Assembly (NCBI RefSeq): GCF_014203705.1 | Contig: NZ_JACHJR010000001.1 | Location: forward strand, 1,984,001-2,048,000 | Direction of reading: 5' to 3' | Source of the DNA: Kitasatospora gansuensis | Lineage (GTDB): Bacteria; Actinomycetota; Actinomycetes; Streptomycetales; Streptomycetaceae | DNA: 64,000 bases | Shown: piece after piece, positions 27,525 to 35,809 of the stretch | How the letters are laid out: each line of letters opens with the position of its first letter | Position numbering within the stretch: the first letter of the stretch is position 1 | Translations under genes and position numbers: made by a program | The notes under the pieces: model-generated | The model's input: only the letters and a program-made list of their open reading frames with translations | Database searches by the model: none | What the model was told of the DNA's origin: nothing

Positions 27525-27968
27525 TCAGCTGCCGTGGGACGCCGTGTCCCGGCCCGGCGGCCAGCGATGGCCTTCCTCGTGAAGCAGCGCAAGGGCGTTC
27601 AGGTCGTTGACCACCATCACCTGGGCCAACCTGCCGGCCGCCGTGACCACTGCCGGCCAACCCGCATGCGCGAGGTAGACCGCGTCGGCGGCGTCTGCCC
27701 CGACCGCCTCCTGCACCGCTGAGTACGCGGCCCCGAGCTGCTGCATCAGGACCACCTCCTCGCGCGTGCGCAGGCTCTTGCCCAGCCACGGTTCCGGGCG
27801 GTTCGCATCGCAGAAGTCGTCGAACAGGACATGCACCACGTAGTCCAGGTCCTCGAACTCCTCGCCCCGCAGCCATACATCCCGCTGCCAGGGCGGATTC
27901 GCGAGGGAGAGCACGGCCGGCACCACGTGCAGGCGGTATGCGGGGAACTCAATGCCGTGATCTGTCAC
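27525..27968 (-). CDS. Hypothetical protein
   Basis: A 147-residue acidic protein that I do not recognise. The start MTDHGIEFPAY is followed by RLHVVPAVLSLANPPWQRDVWLRGEEF and an aspartate-rich stretch (DLDYVVHVLFDDFCD); the second half is helical. The base composition is less GC-rich than the flanking cellulase genes. It ends facing the GH5 terminator. Small acidic soluble proteins of this kind can be immunity proteins, but there is no toxin gene adjacent to support that, and I do not assign a function. Confidence 0.6.
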   Translation of the reverse strand: MTDHGIEFPAYRLHVVPAVLSLANPPWQRDVWLRGEEFEDLDYVVHVLFDDFCDANRPEPWLGKSLRTREEVVLMQQLGAAYSAVQEAVGADAADAVYLAHAGWPAVVTAAGRLAQVMVVNDLNALALLHEEGHRWPPGRDTASHGS

Positions 27969-28030
27969 GGAGCGACCCTATCGACACCGCAATCACGATC
28001 GAATGCCCAGTAAGTTCGGCTGCTGGGCTG

Positions 28031-28885
28031 CTACGAGTCGGTCCAGCGGATCGGGTGGCCGGACGGATCGGTGGTGAGCCAGGAGCCGTCTCCGAGGGGC
28101 TGGATGTCGTAGGGGTTGCCCGCGTGCGCGTCGAACTCGGCGCGGACCTGACCGGAGCGCACATCCGCGCGATAGTGGCGGAACCACTCCTCCTCGTCCT
28201 CGTCTTCGCCGATGAGGGTCACGATGACGGTGTCCGAGTTCAGATAGCCGCCGCCCCATTCGACGAAGATCTCGTCCGGGTCGTGTCCGAAGGCGTCGAC
28301 GGAGAGGGCGAGCGTCACCTCGCCATCGGGGTAGCTGTGGATGGCGATGTCGGTCTGCGCATGGTCAACGGTCGTGAACCGGTGCCCGTCGGGCGACAGG
28401 TCGATGAGGCACCGGTCGCCCCAGGGATAACGGACGAGATCCATCCGGGCTCCGGAGAGCGATGCGCGGTAGATGACCGAGCCGTCCTGCCCTTCACCGA
28501 CATCGAGGAGGACCTGATCGCTCGCCGGGTGCAGCAGTTGCTGCCCGCCGTGCCCCACGGTGTCCAGATTCGCCTGCGCGATGACCGCTCCGGTCTCGGT
28601 GTCCAGGGCGACCCACTGGTCGGGTCGGTCACGGTCCGCCATGGCGTCAGGCCGGTAGACCCACAGCACGAGTTCGTCCAGCGACAGCACGCAGCTGGGC
28701 CGGTGTCCGTATTGCTCGTCCGCCTGTGGCTCGAACTGCGACCGCCAGACCTCGTCCCCCGCTGCCGTCACACAGACGACTGCGTCGAGAGTCGTGTAAT
28801 AGGTCCGCTGAAGGCCTGCGGCGACGGCATGGTCCACAACGGCGTCTTCGGGAGACGGCCGACAGACCATGACCGGTGACAGCAC
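28031..28885 (-). CDS. Hypothetical beta-propeller-like protein
   Basis: A 284-residue protein, GTG start at 28885 (ATG 28870 is an alternative). It contains repeating strand segments of the WD/YncE type, such as AVVCVTAAGDEVWRSQF, WVALDTETGAVIAQANLD and RCLIDLSPDGHRFTTVDHA, and an acidic run EDEDEEEW. There is no signal peptide, so the protein is probably cytosolic. The GC content looks lower than in the neighbours. No catalytic motif is visible; a binding or scaffold role is the most that can be said. Confidence 0.65.
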   Translation of the reverse strand: MLSPVMVCRPSPEDAVVDHAVAAGLQRTYYTTLDAVVCVTAAGDEVWRSQFEPQADEQYGHRPSCVLSLDELVLWVYRPDAMADRDRPDQWVALDTETGAVIAQANLDTVGHGGQQLLHPASDQVLLDVGEGQDGSVIYRASLSGARMDLVRYPWGDRCLIDLSPDGHRFTTVDHAQTDIAIHSYPDGEVTLALSVDAFGHDPDEIFVEWGGGYLNSDTVIVTLIGEDEDEEEWFRHYRADVRSGQVRAEFDAHAGNPYDIQPLGDGSWLTTDPSGHPIRWTDS

Positions 28886-29108
28886 GCCCCTGGCATCGGC
28901 AGCCAGGTCATAGGCACAGATGCATCCGTCGATAAGCCGCTGATGACCTGTGGGGGACGAGGGGATTGAGCCATACCCGGAGATTAGCGTCTCAGCGGAT
29001 CTTCAACACGGGGCTGACCAGACGTCGGGTGGTTGAGCAGGAGGAGACCGCGCGCCGAGCCGATCCGACGGCTGGTCGGCGATAGGTTCGGGCGGCATGG
29101 AGGAACCC

Positions 29109-29498
29109 ATGTACTACGTCGACCGCTCGGACATCCACGAGGGCAGGATCGCGGAGGTCCGGGACGGGATGAGCGACCTGGCCGCGTTCGCCGAGGCGCG
29201 CGAGCCGCAGCTGATCGCCTATCACTTCTACATCGACGAATCCGAGTCGACGATGACCACGGTGGCCGTCCATCCGGATTCGGCGTCGCTGGAGCTCCAC
29301 ATGGAGCTCGGCGGGCCGAAGTTCCGCGCGTTCGGTGCGCTCATCCGGATGAGATCCATCGACGTGTACGGGCGGCCGAGCCCAGCGGTCGTGGAGCAGC
29401 TCCGCCAGAAGGCCGAGATGCTCGGCGGGGGCACCGTCACCGTCCACACCCGGCAGGCGGGCTTCAGCCGGGCGCATCCGCCCCGGGACGCCACCTGA
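29109..29498 (+). CDS. Hypothetical small alpha/beta protein
   Basis: A 129-residue protein. The ATG at 29109 is chosen because GGAGG lies 6-10 bases upstream; an in-frame ATG at 29097 contains that ribosome site and is less likely. The sequence MYYVDRSDIHEGRIAEVRDG, then AYHFYIDESESTMTTVAVHPDS, has the alternating pattern of a ferredoxin-like (antibiotic biosynthesis monooxygenase-type) dimeric domain. It is divergent from the propeller-like gene across 223 bases. Function unknown. Confidence 0.65.
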   Translation: MYYVDRSDIHEGRIAEVRDGMSDLAAFAEAREPQLIAYHFYIDESESTMTTVAVHPDSASLELHMELGGPKFRAFGALIRMRSIDVYGRPSPAVVEQLRQKAEMLGGGTVTVHTRQAGFSRAHPPRDAT

Positions 29499-29546
29499 GG
29501 GGCCGAGCCCAGCCTCGACTCGCCCCCCCCCCGCGCGCAGCTGCCG

Positions 29547-30623
29547 TCAGAGGCCGTACAAGCGCCGGGAGTTCTCCGTCGAGACGAGGCCGGCGATCCG
29601 GGTGGCATCCGCCGCCGTGCAGGCGCCGTCGGACTGCCAGGTGGTGAGGGTGCGGTGCAGGGCGTGGCGGTACTGGGCGGCGCCGACGGTGTAGAGCTCG
29701 GGGAGGCCGTAGGCGTCGGTGGAGAACAGCAGTTTGGCGAACGGGGTGAGTTCGAGCATTTCGCCGAGGACGGTGGCGGCGCGGGGGCCGGTGTAGGAGA
29801 GGGTCAGGCCGAGGTCGGCGTAGACGTGGGGGAAGGACTGGGCGAGCCAGGCGGCCTGGCGGTGGTACGGGTAGGTGTGCAGCAGGACGAGCGGGGTGGC
29901 GGTCGGTTCGACGGCTCGGATGAAGTCGGTGAGCAGGGACGGGTCGGCGCGGTGGAGAGTCAGGTCGGGGTCGCCGAAGCCGGTGTGGAGTTGGATCGGC
30001 AGGCCCAAGTCGACGGCGGTCCAGAGGAGTTGGCGGAGCAGGACCGGGTCGGTCAGGCGGCGGCCCGGGCGGTGGGTGGCGGCGGCGTGGGCGACCTCCG
30101 GCGGGGAGGGGCGTTCGGCCGGGATGGCGAGGCCGTGGCGGTAGGCGAGGACGGACTTGACCGCGACGGCGGAGGCGGTGGCCGTGCGGAGGGCCGACTC
30201 GACGGCGTGCGCCCAGTCGGCGGGCGAGGTGTCGACCGGTTCGGCGATGCTCTCCAGCCGTACCACTTCCCGGACTTGGGCGCCGGAGAGCGAGGCGAGG
30301 TCCGGCAACGGCAGCAGCGGGTGACCGGCCGCGATGGTGAGGCCGGTGTCGACCAGGCAGTGGCTGATGCCGGTTGCGGCGAGCAGGCGGCGGGCGGCTT
30401 CGGCGGGGCCGAGTTCGCGGCGGCGGGCGAGGTAGTCGGCCATCGGGGCGTGCGCGGGGAGGCCGAGGGCCGGTGGGCACCAGCGGCGGACCGCCAGGCC
30501 GAGCGAGCTGTCGAAAGGTGAGATCCCGGGCGCGGGTGGGCGGTCGGACTCGGTGAGCAGGCTCGCGAAGGCGCTGTCGTCGAGGTCGGCGAGGGTGATG
30601 CTGTGACAGTGCTGGTCGATCAC
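29547..30623 (-). CDS. Amidohydrolase (TIM-barrel, FluG N-terminal type)
   Basis: A 358-residue enzyme, GTG start at 30623, four bases after the stop of the glutamine synthetase-like gene. The metal site is seen as IDQHCHS near the N-terminus, with IQLHTGFGDPDL, LVLLHTYPYHR and FSTDAYG further on, the ordered motifs of the amidohydrolase barrel. In fungal FluG this type of domain is fused in front of a type I glutamine synthetase; here the two are adjacent genes. A linked role, for example hydrolysis of a gamma-glutamyl amide, is inferred. Confidence 0.82.
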   Translation of the reverse strand: MIDQHCHSITLADLDDSAFASLLTESDRPPAPGISPFDSSLGLAVRRWCPPALGLPAHAPMADYLARRRELGPAEAARRLLAATGISHCLVDTGLTIAAGHPLLPLPDLASLSGAQVREVVRLESIAEPVDTSPADWAHAVESALRTATASAVAVKSVLAYRHGLAIPAERPSPPEVAHAAATHRPGRRLTDPVLLRQLLWTAVDLGLPIQLHTGFGDPDLTLHRADPSLLTDFIRAVEPTATPLVLLHTYPYHRQAAWLAQSFPHVYADLGLTLSYTGPRAATVLGEMLELTPFAKLLFSTDAYGLPELYTVGAAQYRHALHRTLTTWQSDGACTAADATRIAGLVSTENSRRLYGL

Positions 30624-30627
30624 GGGC

Positions 30628-31968
30628 TCAGTACCTGTCGACCGTCGCCGCGATGATCTGTTCGGGGGTGCGGTCGGCGAGGAGTTCGACCTCGCCCTGG
30701 CGGACGGCGAGGACGGCGGCGTGGAGTTGGGCGCCGAGGGCTTCACGGAGCAGCACAGACGGTTCGAAGGCGGCCAGCGTCTCGGCGAGGGCCGCGGGCA
30801 GCCGTTCGACGGTGCCGAGGGCGGCCGGATCGCCGTTCACCTCGCCGGGGAGGGGCTTTCCGGTGTCCAGGCCGTCGAGTCCGGCGGCGAGCACTCCGCC
30901 GATCATCAGGTAGGGGTTGGCGGTGGCGTCGAAGCACTTGACCTCGGCGTTGGCCTGCCCGGCGGTGGAGCCCTTGATCAGCCGGAGGGCGGCCTCCCGG
31001 TTCTCCAGGCCCCAGCAGCGGAACGGGCCCGACCAGCGGCCGGGTTGCAGCCGCAGGTAGCTGGCGACGCTCGGTGCGCCGAGGGCGAGCAGCGCGGGCA
31101 GGTGCTCCAGTACGCCGGCCAGGAAGTGCTCGGCCTCCGGGTGCAGGCCGTGCGGGCCGGGGCCGCCGTGGCCGAGGTTCTGGCCGTCGCGCCAGAGGCT
31201 GAAGTGCAGGTGGCCGCCGTTGCCGACCCCGTCGGGGGTGAGCGCGGGGGCGAAGGTGGCCCGCAGGCCGTGCCGGGCCGACACCGCCCGGATGGTGTGG
31301 CGGACCAGCACGGTGGTGTCGGCCGCGCCGACCGGGCCCTCCGGCGCGACCGAGACCTCGAACTGGCCCGGTGCGTACTCGGGGTGCAGCTGAAGCACCG
31401 TCAACTGCTGCTCCGTCAGCGCGCGGAGCACGTCCCGCAGATAGTCGGAGAGGTCGGCGAACCGGTGCAGCCCGTACGCGGGCGCGGTGGTGGCCGGGGC
31501 CCCGGTGGCGTCGGTGAGCACCCACTCGACCTCGATCCCGGCCTGCACGGTGAGGCCGCGCCGCCCGGCCGCCGCCACCATCCGCCGGGCGAACCGGCGT
31601 TGGCAGCCCGGGTGCGGCGTGCCGTCCTGCGCGTACCGGTCCGCCGGGGCCCACGCCCAGCCGGGCTGGGCGGCCAGCGGGACCAGCCGGTCCAGGTCCG
31701 GGATCAGCCGGAGGTCCCCGTCCGGGCCCTGGCTGAACGCGCTGCTGGTCATCGAGTCGTCCAGCAGGAACACGTCGAAGCACGGCGCCGCACCCACGCC
31801 CCACTCGGCCGCGTGCTCCAACTGCCGTACCGGGAAGGTCTTCACCCGGCTGATCCCGGCATTGTCGACCCAACTGGTCGCCACCCCGTCGACACCTTCA
31901 CCGGTCAGCCGGGCAGCGGCCAGCCTGGCCTGGGCAGCCCGCTCGGCGCGGGACGGGGCGCTGTTCAT
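30628..31968 (-). CDS. Glutamine synthetase-like gamma-glutamyl ligase
   Basis: A 446-residue protein of the GS-I family; start at ATG 31968 (ATG 31986 also possible, weak ribosome sites for both). Family segments are seen in order: the N-terminal beta-grasp with VDNAGISRVKTFPV, the Glu pair AGIEVEWVL, the GHLHFS ATP motif in GNGGHLHFSLW, NREAALRLIK, and KCFDATANPYLMIGGVL. The adenylylation tyrosine loop and regulatory insertions of true GlnA are absent or changed. Streptomycete paralogues (GlnA3, GlnA4) gamma-glutamylate polyamines or ethanolamine. The substrate here is unknown; the adjacent amidohydrolase points to amine or amide catabolism. Confidence 0.85.
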   Translation of the reverse strand: MNSAPSRAERAAQARLAAARLTGEGVDGVATSWVDNAGISRVKTFPVRQLEHAAEWGVGAAPCFDVFLLDDSMTSSAFSQGPDGDLRLIPDLDRLVPLAAQPGWAWAPADRYAQDGTPHPGCQRRFARRMVAAAGRRGLTVQAGIEVEWVLTDATGAPATTAPAYGLHRFADLSDYLRDVLRALTEQQLTVLQLHPEYAPGQFEVSVAPEGPVGAADTTVLVRHTIRAVSARHGLRATFAPALTPDGVGNGGHLHFSLWRDGQNLGHGGPGPHGLHPEAEHFLAGVLEHLPALLALGAPSVASYLRLQPGRWSGPFRCWGLENREAALRLIKGSTAGQANAEVKCFDATANPYLMIGGVLAAGLDGLDTGKPLPGEVNGDPAALGTVERLPAALAETLAAFEPSVLLREALGAQLHAAVLAVRQGEVELLADRTPEQIIAATVDRY

Positions 31969-32111
31969 ACCGCCATGCTCACCCATCCCGGGTCCGCGGG
32001 GGAACGCCCTGTCACCCGTCCGGCGGCAGCCGGCCACCCGTGCGTGTGGCTACGCGTACGGAACCAGCCGAGTGGTGGCGGGAGTTCGGCACCGGTCGGC
32101 CCGGGGTCCTC

Positions 32112-34700
32112 CTACGCCTCCGGCCCGAAGCGGCTGACCAGGTCGGCGGCGGTGAGGCGGTCGAGACCAAGGGTGGCGTCGAGGGTGCCCGGGTAGAGGC
32201 GGTAGAGGGTGCCGGTGAGGGAGGGAGTGGTGGGGAGGTCGGCGTTCAGGAGGGCCAGGAAGGCGTGGCGGTCGGTGAGGGTGGTGGGGTCGAACGGGCC
32301 GGTGTGGTTGGGGTGGTGGCGGTCGCGGATGCGGGTGGCGAAGGCGGCGACGGGCTCGTCCGGGGCGCGGTGGTAGGTGGCTACGGTGGCGCCGGAGCGG
32401 ATCAGGACCTGGTCGGTGGTGGCGGCCGCGGTGGCGAGGGCCAGGTCGGCGAGGGTGGCCCGGCTGCCGGGGGTGAAGTGGTGCAGGACGTCGGAGGCGA
32501 GCACGCCGAGGCGGCCGGAGTGGCGGCGGACGTCGTGGACGCCGCCGGTGCCGCCGAGGTTGAGGTCGGTCCAGGTCCACTGGCGTTCGGCCAGGTCGAT
32601 GATCATCGGGACGGCCACCTTGGCGGCGCCCGCCAGGTCGAGCCGCTGGGTGACGTGCTTGGGGTCGAGCGGGCCCGCCGACCGGCCGGGCTCGCCCAGG
32701 CTCATGAAACCGGTGTAGGCGTCCGGGAGTTCATCGAAGGCGATGTCGTTGAAGCTGAACACCACGACCACGGCGTACCGGGCGCCGGCGCCGGCCAGCC
32801 CGGCCAGGTCGAGGTCGACGAACTCGGTCGCGCCGTTCGGCGCCGAGGTGAAGTCGCCGGAGTGGACCGCCGTCCGGGCGCCGTGCACCAGCTTGGTGTA
32901 GTCACACAGGCCGGTGAGCGCCCAGTCCGCGTCGTAGAACGCCACCGAGAGGTCGAGGTCGACCCGGACGCCCTTGGGCTGGAGCCAGTACAGGAAGAGC
33001 CGCAGCCGACCACCGTCCGGCAGCGGCAGCACGCTGCCGCGCGGCATCGCGACCAGCGAACGGGCGCTGGCCCGCTCCGCGGCCGGAGCGGTCAGACCGG
33101 TCAACTCCTCGTCCAGCACGGCGAGATCGAACCGCCCGTGACCGGCCGCCCGGCGCAGCAGCTCGGCCTCGATCAGCGCGCAGACCGGCGAGCTGAGCCG
33201 CGCGGGCAGCGCGGCGCCCCAGTCGGTACGGGCGTGCGAGTGCGCGGTGTGGCCGCGCGGGAAGTACAGCCGGCGCTCGTTGTCCGGGCGGGGCGCGCGC
33301 AGCCGGCCGTACGCGCCGAGCAGCGGCCCGGGGGCGACCTTGCGCAGGACCTCCGGGAGGGTGGCGAGCAGCTCGGGCGGGCAGGGCGCGTCGGGGGCCC
33401 AGCGGTGGTGGGTGCGGAGCAGGTGGTGCAGTCGCCGGGCCAGTTCGCCGGGGCGGTGGCTCAGCAGGGCGAGGGCGCCGGGTACGTCGCCGGTGGCGAG
33501 CGCGGCCTCGACCCGGGAGGCGAAGGTGGTGACGGTCAGTCGGTTCCGCCCGCCGGCGGTGCCCGCGGTGGGCAGCGAGGCGGTCAACAGGGCGTCACCC
33601 AGCGGGTGTTGGAGCAGGTCGGTGCCCCGGACCACCGCGAAGGCGGCGGCCGCGTTCGGGAACCGGCGGTGGTACTCGTACGGGTGCAGCGCCTCGCCCG
33701 CGCGCTGCCAGGCGGCGCGGTGGCGCAGCATGTCCTCGGCCGCTCCGGCGAGCGGCAGTGCGTCCAGGGCGGCGAGCAGGGCCCGACGGAGCGGGCGCGG
33801 GACGCCCCGCAGCCGCGGCGGCTTGTCGGCCAGCAGGTCGGGCTCGGCGCCGGACCAGGCCCAGAGCAGCCGCAGCACGTCGGTGGCGGTGCCGAGGCGG
33901 GCGGCCAGCTCGGGCAGGGTGCCGGGCAGGTCGCGGTGCAGGAGTTCGGCCAGCACGGTGGCCTTGGTCTCCCGGACCGGGATCGCCTCGGGCAGCCAAC
34001 TACCGGGATCGGCAGGCGCGTTGTCGAGCAGGACGGCGAGGTCCTCACGATCCTGCGGGCTGAGCGGGAGCTGCCGGGCGAGCAGCCGGCCCAGCTCCAC
34101 CGAGGCGGCTTCGGCCGGATCGACGGCCAGCCGAAGGAAGCGCAGCACCGCACCGGCCGGGATGTCGCGAGTGGCCTGCGGGGCACGGGCGGTGAAGGGC
34201 AGCCGGACTGCGAGCCGCGCCCGGGCGGCGGTCAGCTTCGTGCCGCAGAGCGGGCAGTACGTGCCGTCCTGGCAGTCCCCGCAGACCAGGTGCCCGCACG
34301 GCGCGAGCACCTCCACCGAGGACTCGAGCTCGCACCAACTGCAGGCCAGATCGGCCTGGTTGTGCAGGTAGGCGCGCATCCGGGCCGAGAGGAGCCCGTG
34401 CGCGTCGTCCGACACGTGGTCGGGGAAACCCCGGAACAGCGGCCGGTGCGGGCGCTCGTTGCCGGTCAGCAGGTCGATCCGGCGGAGCAGGTCGGTGCCG
34501 GTCTGCTTGAGCGAGACCGGGCTCTGCCGGGCGAGTGCGGCGTACAGCGGGGCGGTGAGCCGGTAGCCGCGGAGGGCGAGGTCGGACTCCAGCACGGCCA
34601 GCCCGTCCCGGCTGCGCCGGTCCGGTTCGGCGCCGGGGCGGGTCGGGACGGCGACCAGGCCCTGGCGGTGCAGCAGGAGTGTGTCGAGATCGCGGCTCAT
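32112..34700 (-). CDS. RING-finger and TerD-like domain protein (MXAN_6230/SCO0854 family)
   Basis: An 862-residue protein, ATG at 34700. Residues 120-152 fit the RING-HC pattern exactly: Cys120, Cys123, Cys135, His137, Cys140, Cys143, Cys149, Cys152. The long middle part (160-540) is helical and leucine-rich without a known motif. From about 545 the protein looks like a TerD-fold domain: MPRGSVLPLP, VRVDLDLSVAFYD, VHSGDFTSAPNGATEFVDLDLAGL and YAVVVVFSFNDIAF, the calcium-binding-like DxD and HSGD of tellurite-resistance proteins. I recognise this as the MXAN_6230/SCO0854 RING-domain family, whose function is unknown. It is divergent from a TetR regulator. Confidence 0.85.
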   Translation of the reverse strand: MSRDLDTLLLHRQGLVAVPTRPGAEPDRRSRDGLAVLESDLALRGYRLTAPLYAALARQSPVSLKQTGTDLLRRIDLLTGNERPHRPLFRGFPDHVSDDAHGLLSARMRAYLHNQADLACSWCELESSVEVLAPCGHLVCGDCQDGTYCPLCGTKLTAARARLAVRLPFTARAPQATRDIPAGAVLRFLRLAVDPAEAASVELGRLLARQLPLSPQDREDLAVLLDNAPADPGSWLPEAIPVRETKATVLAELLHRDLPGTLPELAARLGTATDVLRLLWAWSGAEPDLLADKPPRLRGVPRPLRRALLAALDALPLAGAAEDMLRHRAAWQRAGEALHPYEYHRRFPNAAAAFAVVRGTDLLQHPLGDALLTASLPTAGTAGGRNRLTVTTFASRVEAALATGDVPGALALLSHRPGELARRLHHLLRTHHRWAPDAPCPPELLATLPEVLRKVAPGPLLGAYGRLRAPRPDNERRLYFPRGHTAHSHARTDWGAALPARLSSPVCALIEAELLRRAAGHGRFDLAVLDEELTGLTAPAAERASARSLVAMPRGSVLPLPDGGRLRLFLYWLQPKGVRVDLDLSVAFYDADWALTGLCDYTKLVHGARTAVHSGDFTSAPNGATEFVDLDLAGLAGAGARYAVVVVFSFNDIAFDELPDAYTGFMSLGEPGRSAGPLDPKHVTQRLDLAGAAKVAVPMIIDLAERQWTWTDLNLGGTGGVHDVRRHSGRLGVLASDVLHHFTPGSRATLADLALATAAATTDQVLIRSGATVATYHRAPDEPVAAFATRIRDRHHPNHTGPFDPTTLTDRHAFLALLNADLPTTPSLTGTLYRLYPGTLDATLGLDRLTAADLVSRFGPEA

Positions 34701-34887
34701 CGCGGTGGCTTCTTCCCCCTCGGGACGCCTCACGGGGCGTTGCCCCGGGCGGAGATGTCAGTGCAGGGGCGGAGAATGGGCGCACTCGGGTTCATTGAGA
34801 GTGAGTGAGAAGGAAGCACGCCGCGGAGCCGCCCCCGCGGCGCTCACCCTAACCGGTGGCGGTCCTGTCAACCCAGAGGTTTTCCGA

Positions 34888-34903
34888 TGTGACACAGGTC
34901 ACA
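34888..34903. promoter_or_regulatory. Crp-type palindrome
   Basis: TGTGACACAGGTCACA fits TGTGA-N6-TCACA, the consensus of Crp/cAMP-receptor sites. It lies in the 304-base divergent promoter between the RING/TerD gene and the TetR gene. Confidence 0.6.
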
Positions 34904-34916
34904 CTCTCCGCCGAAA

Positions 34917-34978
34917 TATCCGGGGGCAGTCTCCCCGTTTGACGCTATGTTCGAGTTATCCGGGGAACCAGTCCCCGG
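34917..34978. promoter_or_regulatory. Two related palindromes, candidate TetR operators
   Basis: TATCCGGGGGCAGTCTCCCCG (34917-34937) and TATCCGGGGAACCAGTCCCCGG (34957-34978) share TATCCGGGG and CCCCG in inverted arrangement and lie 27-88 bases before the TetR start. Autoregulation by the divergent TetR protein is the simplest reading. Confidence 0.5.
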
Positions 34979-35004
34979 TACGGGGGCCCGAGGGGAGTTG
35001 GACC

Positions 35005-35652
35005 ATGACTGTCACCGCCGCCGAGAAGGCGACCGCGCCACGCCTACGGGCCGACGCCTCGCGCAATCGGGCGCGCATCATCGAGGCCGCCCGGGAGGCC
35101 TTCGTCGAGCAGGGGCCGGACGTCCCGCTCGACGAGATCGCCCGCCGGGCCGGCGTCGGCAACGCGACGGTCTACCGCAACTTCGCCGACCGGCGCGACC
35201 TGATCCACCACGTCGCCCTCTCGGTGATGCACAAGATGACCGGTCACGCCCGGGCCGCGATGGCCGAGGAGCCGGACGCGTTCGCGGCGGTCACCCGCTT
35301 CACGCACGCGGCCGCCGACGAGCGGATCAGCGCGCTCTGCCCGTTGATCTCGCAGCACGGCGACCCAGGCGACCCCGAGCTGGAGCAGGCGGGTGAGCAG
35401 CTGAAGGACACCGTGGTCGAGCTGGTCACCCGGGCCCAGCAGGCCGGGCTGTTCCGCGCCGACGTCGGCCCCGGCGACTACCTCGCCACCGTCGCGCAGA
35501 TCACCCGGCCGCTGCCCGGCAGCGACTGCATGTCGGTGGACGGCTTCGTCCACCGCCACCTCCAGATCCTGCTCGACGGGATGCGGGCCCCGGCCCGCTC
35601 CGAGCTGCCAGGTCGCGCCGTGACCATGGAGGACCTCCGCCGATCCACCTGA
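35005..35652 (+). CDS. TetR family transcriptional regulator
   Basis: A 215-residue protein, ATG at 35005 with GAGGGGAG upstream. The HTH lies at about residues 20-66 (RARIIEAAREAFVEQGPDVPLDEIARRAGVGNATVYRNFADR), textbook TetR; the C-terminal ligand domain starts near 85. It is followed by an MFS exporter 157 bases downstream and faces the RING/TerD gene. It probably represses the exporter and itself. Confidence 0.93.
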   Translation: MTVTAAEKATAPRLRADASRNRARIIEAAREAFVEQGPDVPLDEIARRAGVGNATVYRNFADRRDLIHHVALSVMHKMTGHARAAMAEEPDAFAAVTRFTHAAADERISALCPLISQHGDPGDPELEQAGEQLKDTVVELVTRAQQAGLFRADVGPGDYLATVAQITRPLPGSDCMSVDGFVHRHLQILLDGMRAPARSELPGRAVTMEDLRRST

Positions 35653-35809
35653 CGCGTTCCCGACGCCTCGCCGGGCAGCGCACCTGACGCCGCACCAGCT
35701 CCGCACCTGACACCTCATCGACTTCCGCGCCGCCCCAGCCGTCCGGCGCGTCCCAGCACGCACAGCTTGTACAGCTCGCACAGAACCTCGCACCTAAGTG
35801 GGTACCTCC

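Noticed and set aside
32040..34808. Long plus-strand open frame opposite the RING/TerD gene
   Set aside because: Shadow of the opposite-strand gene; Gly/Val/Gln/Arg-rich product without motifs.
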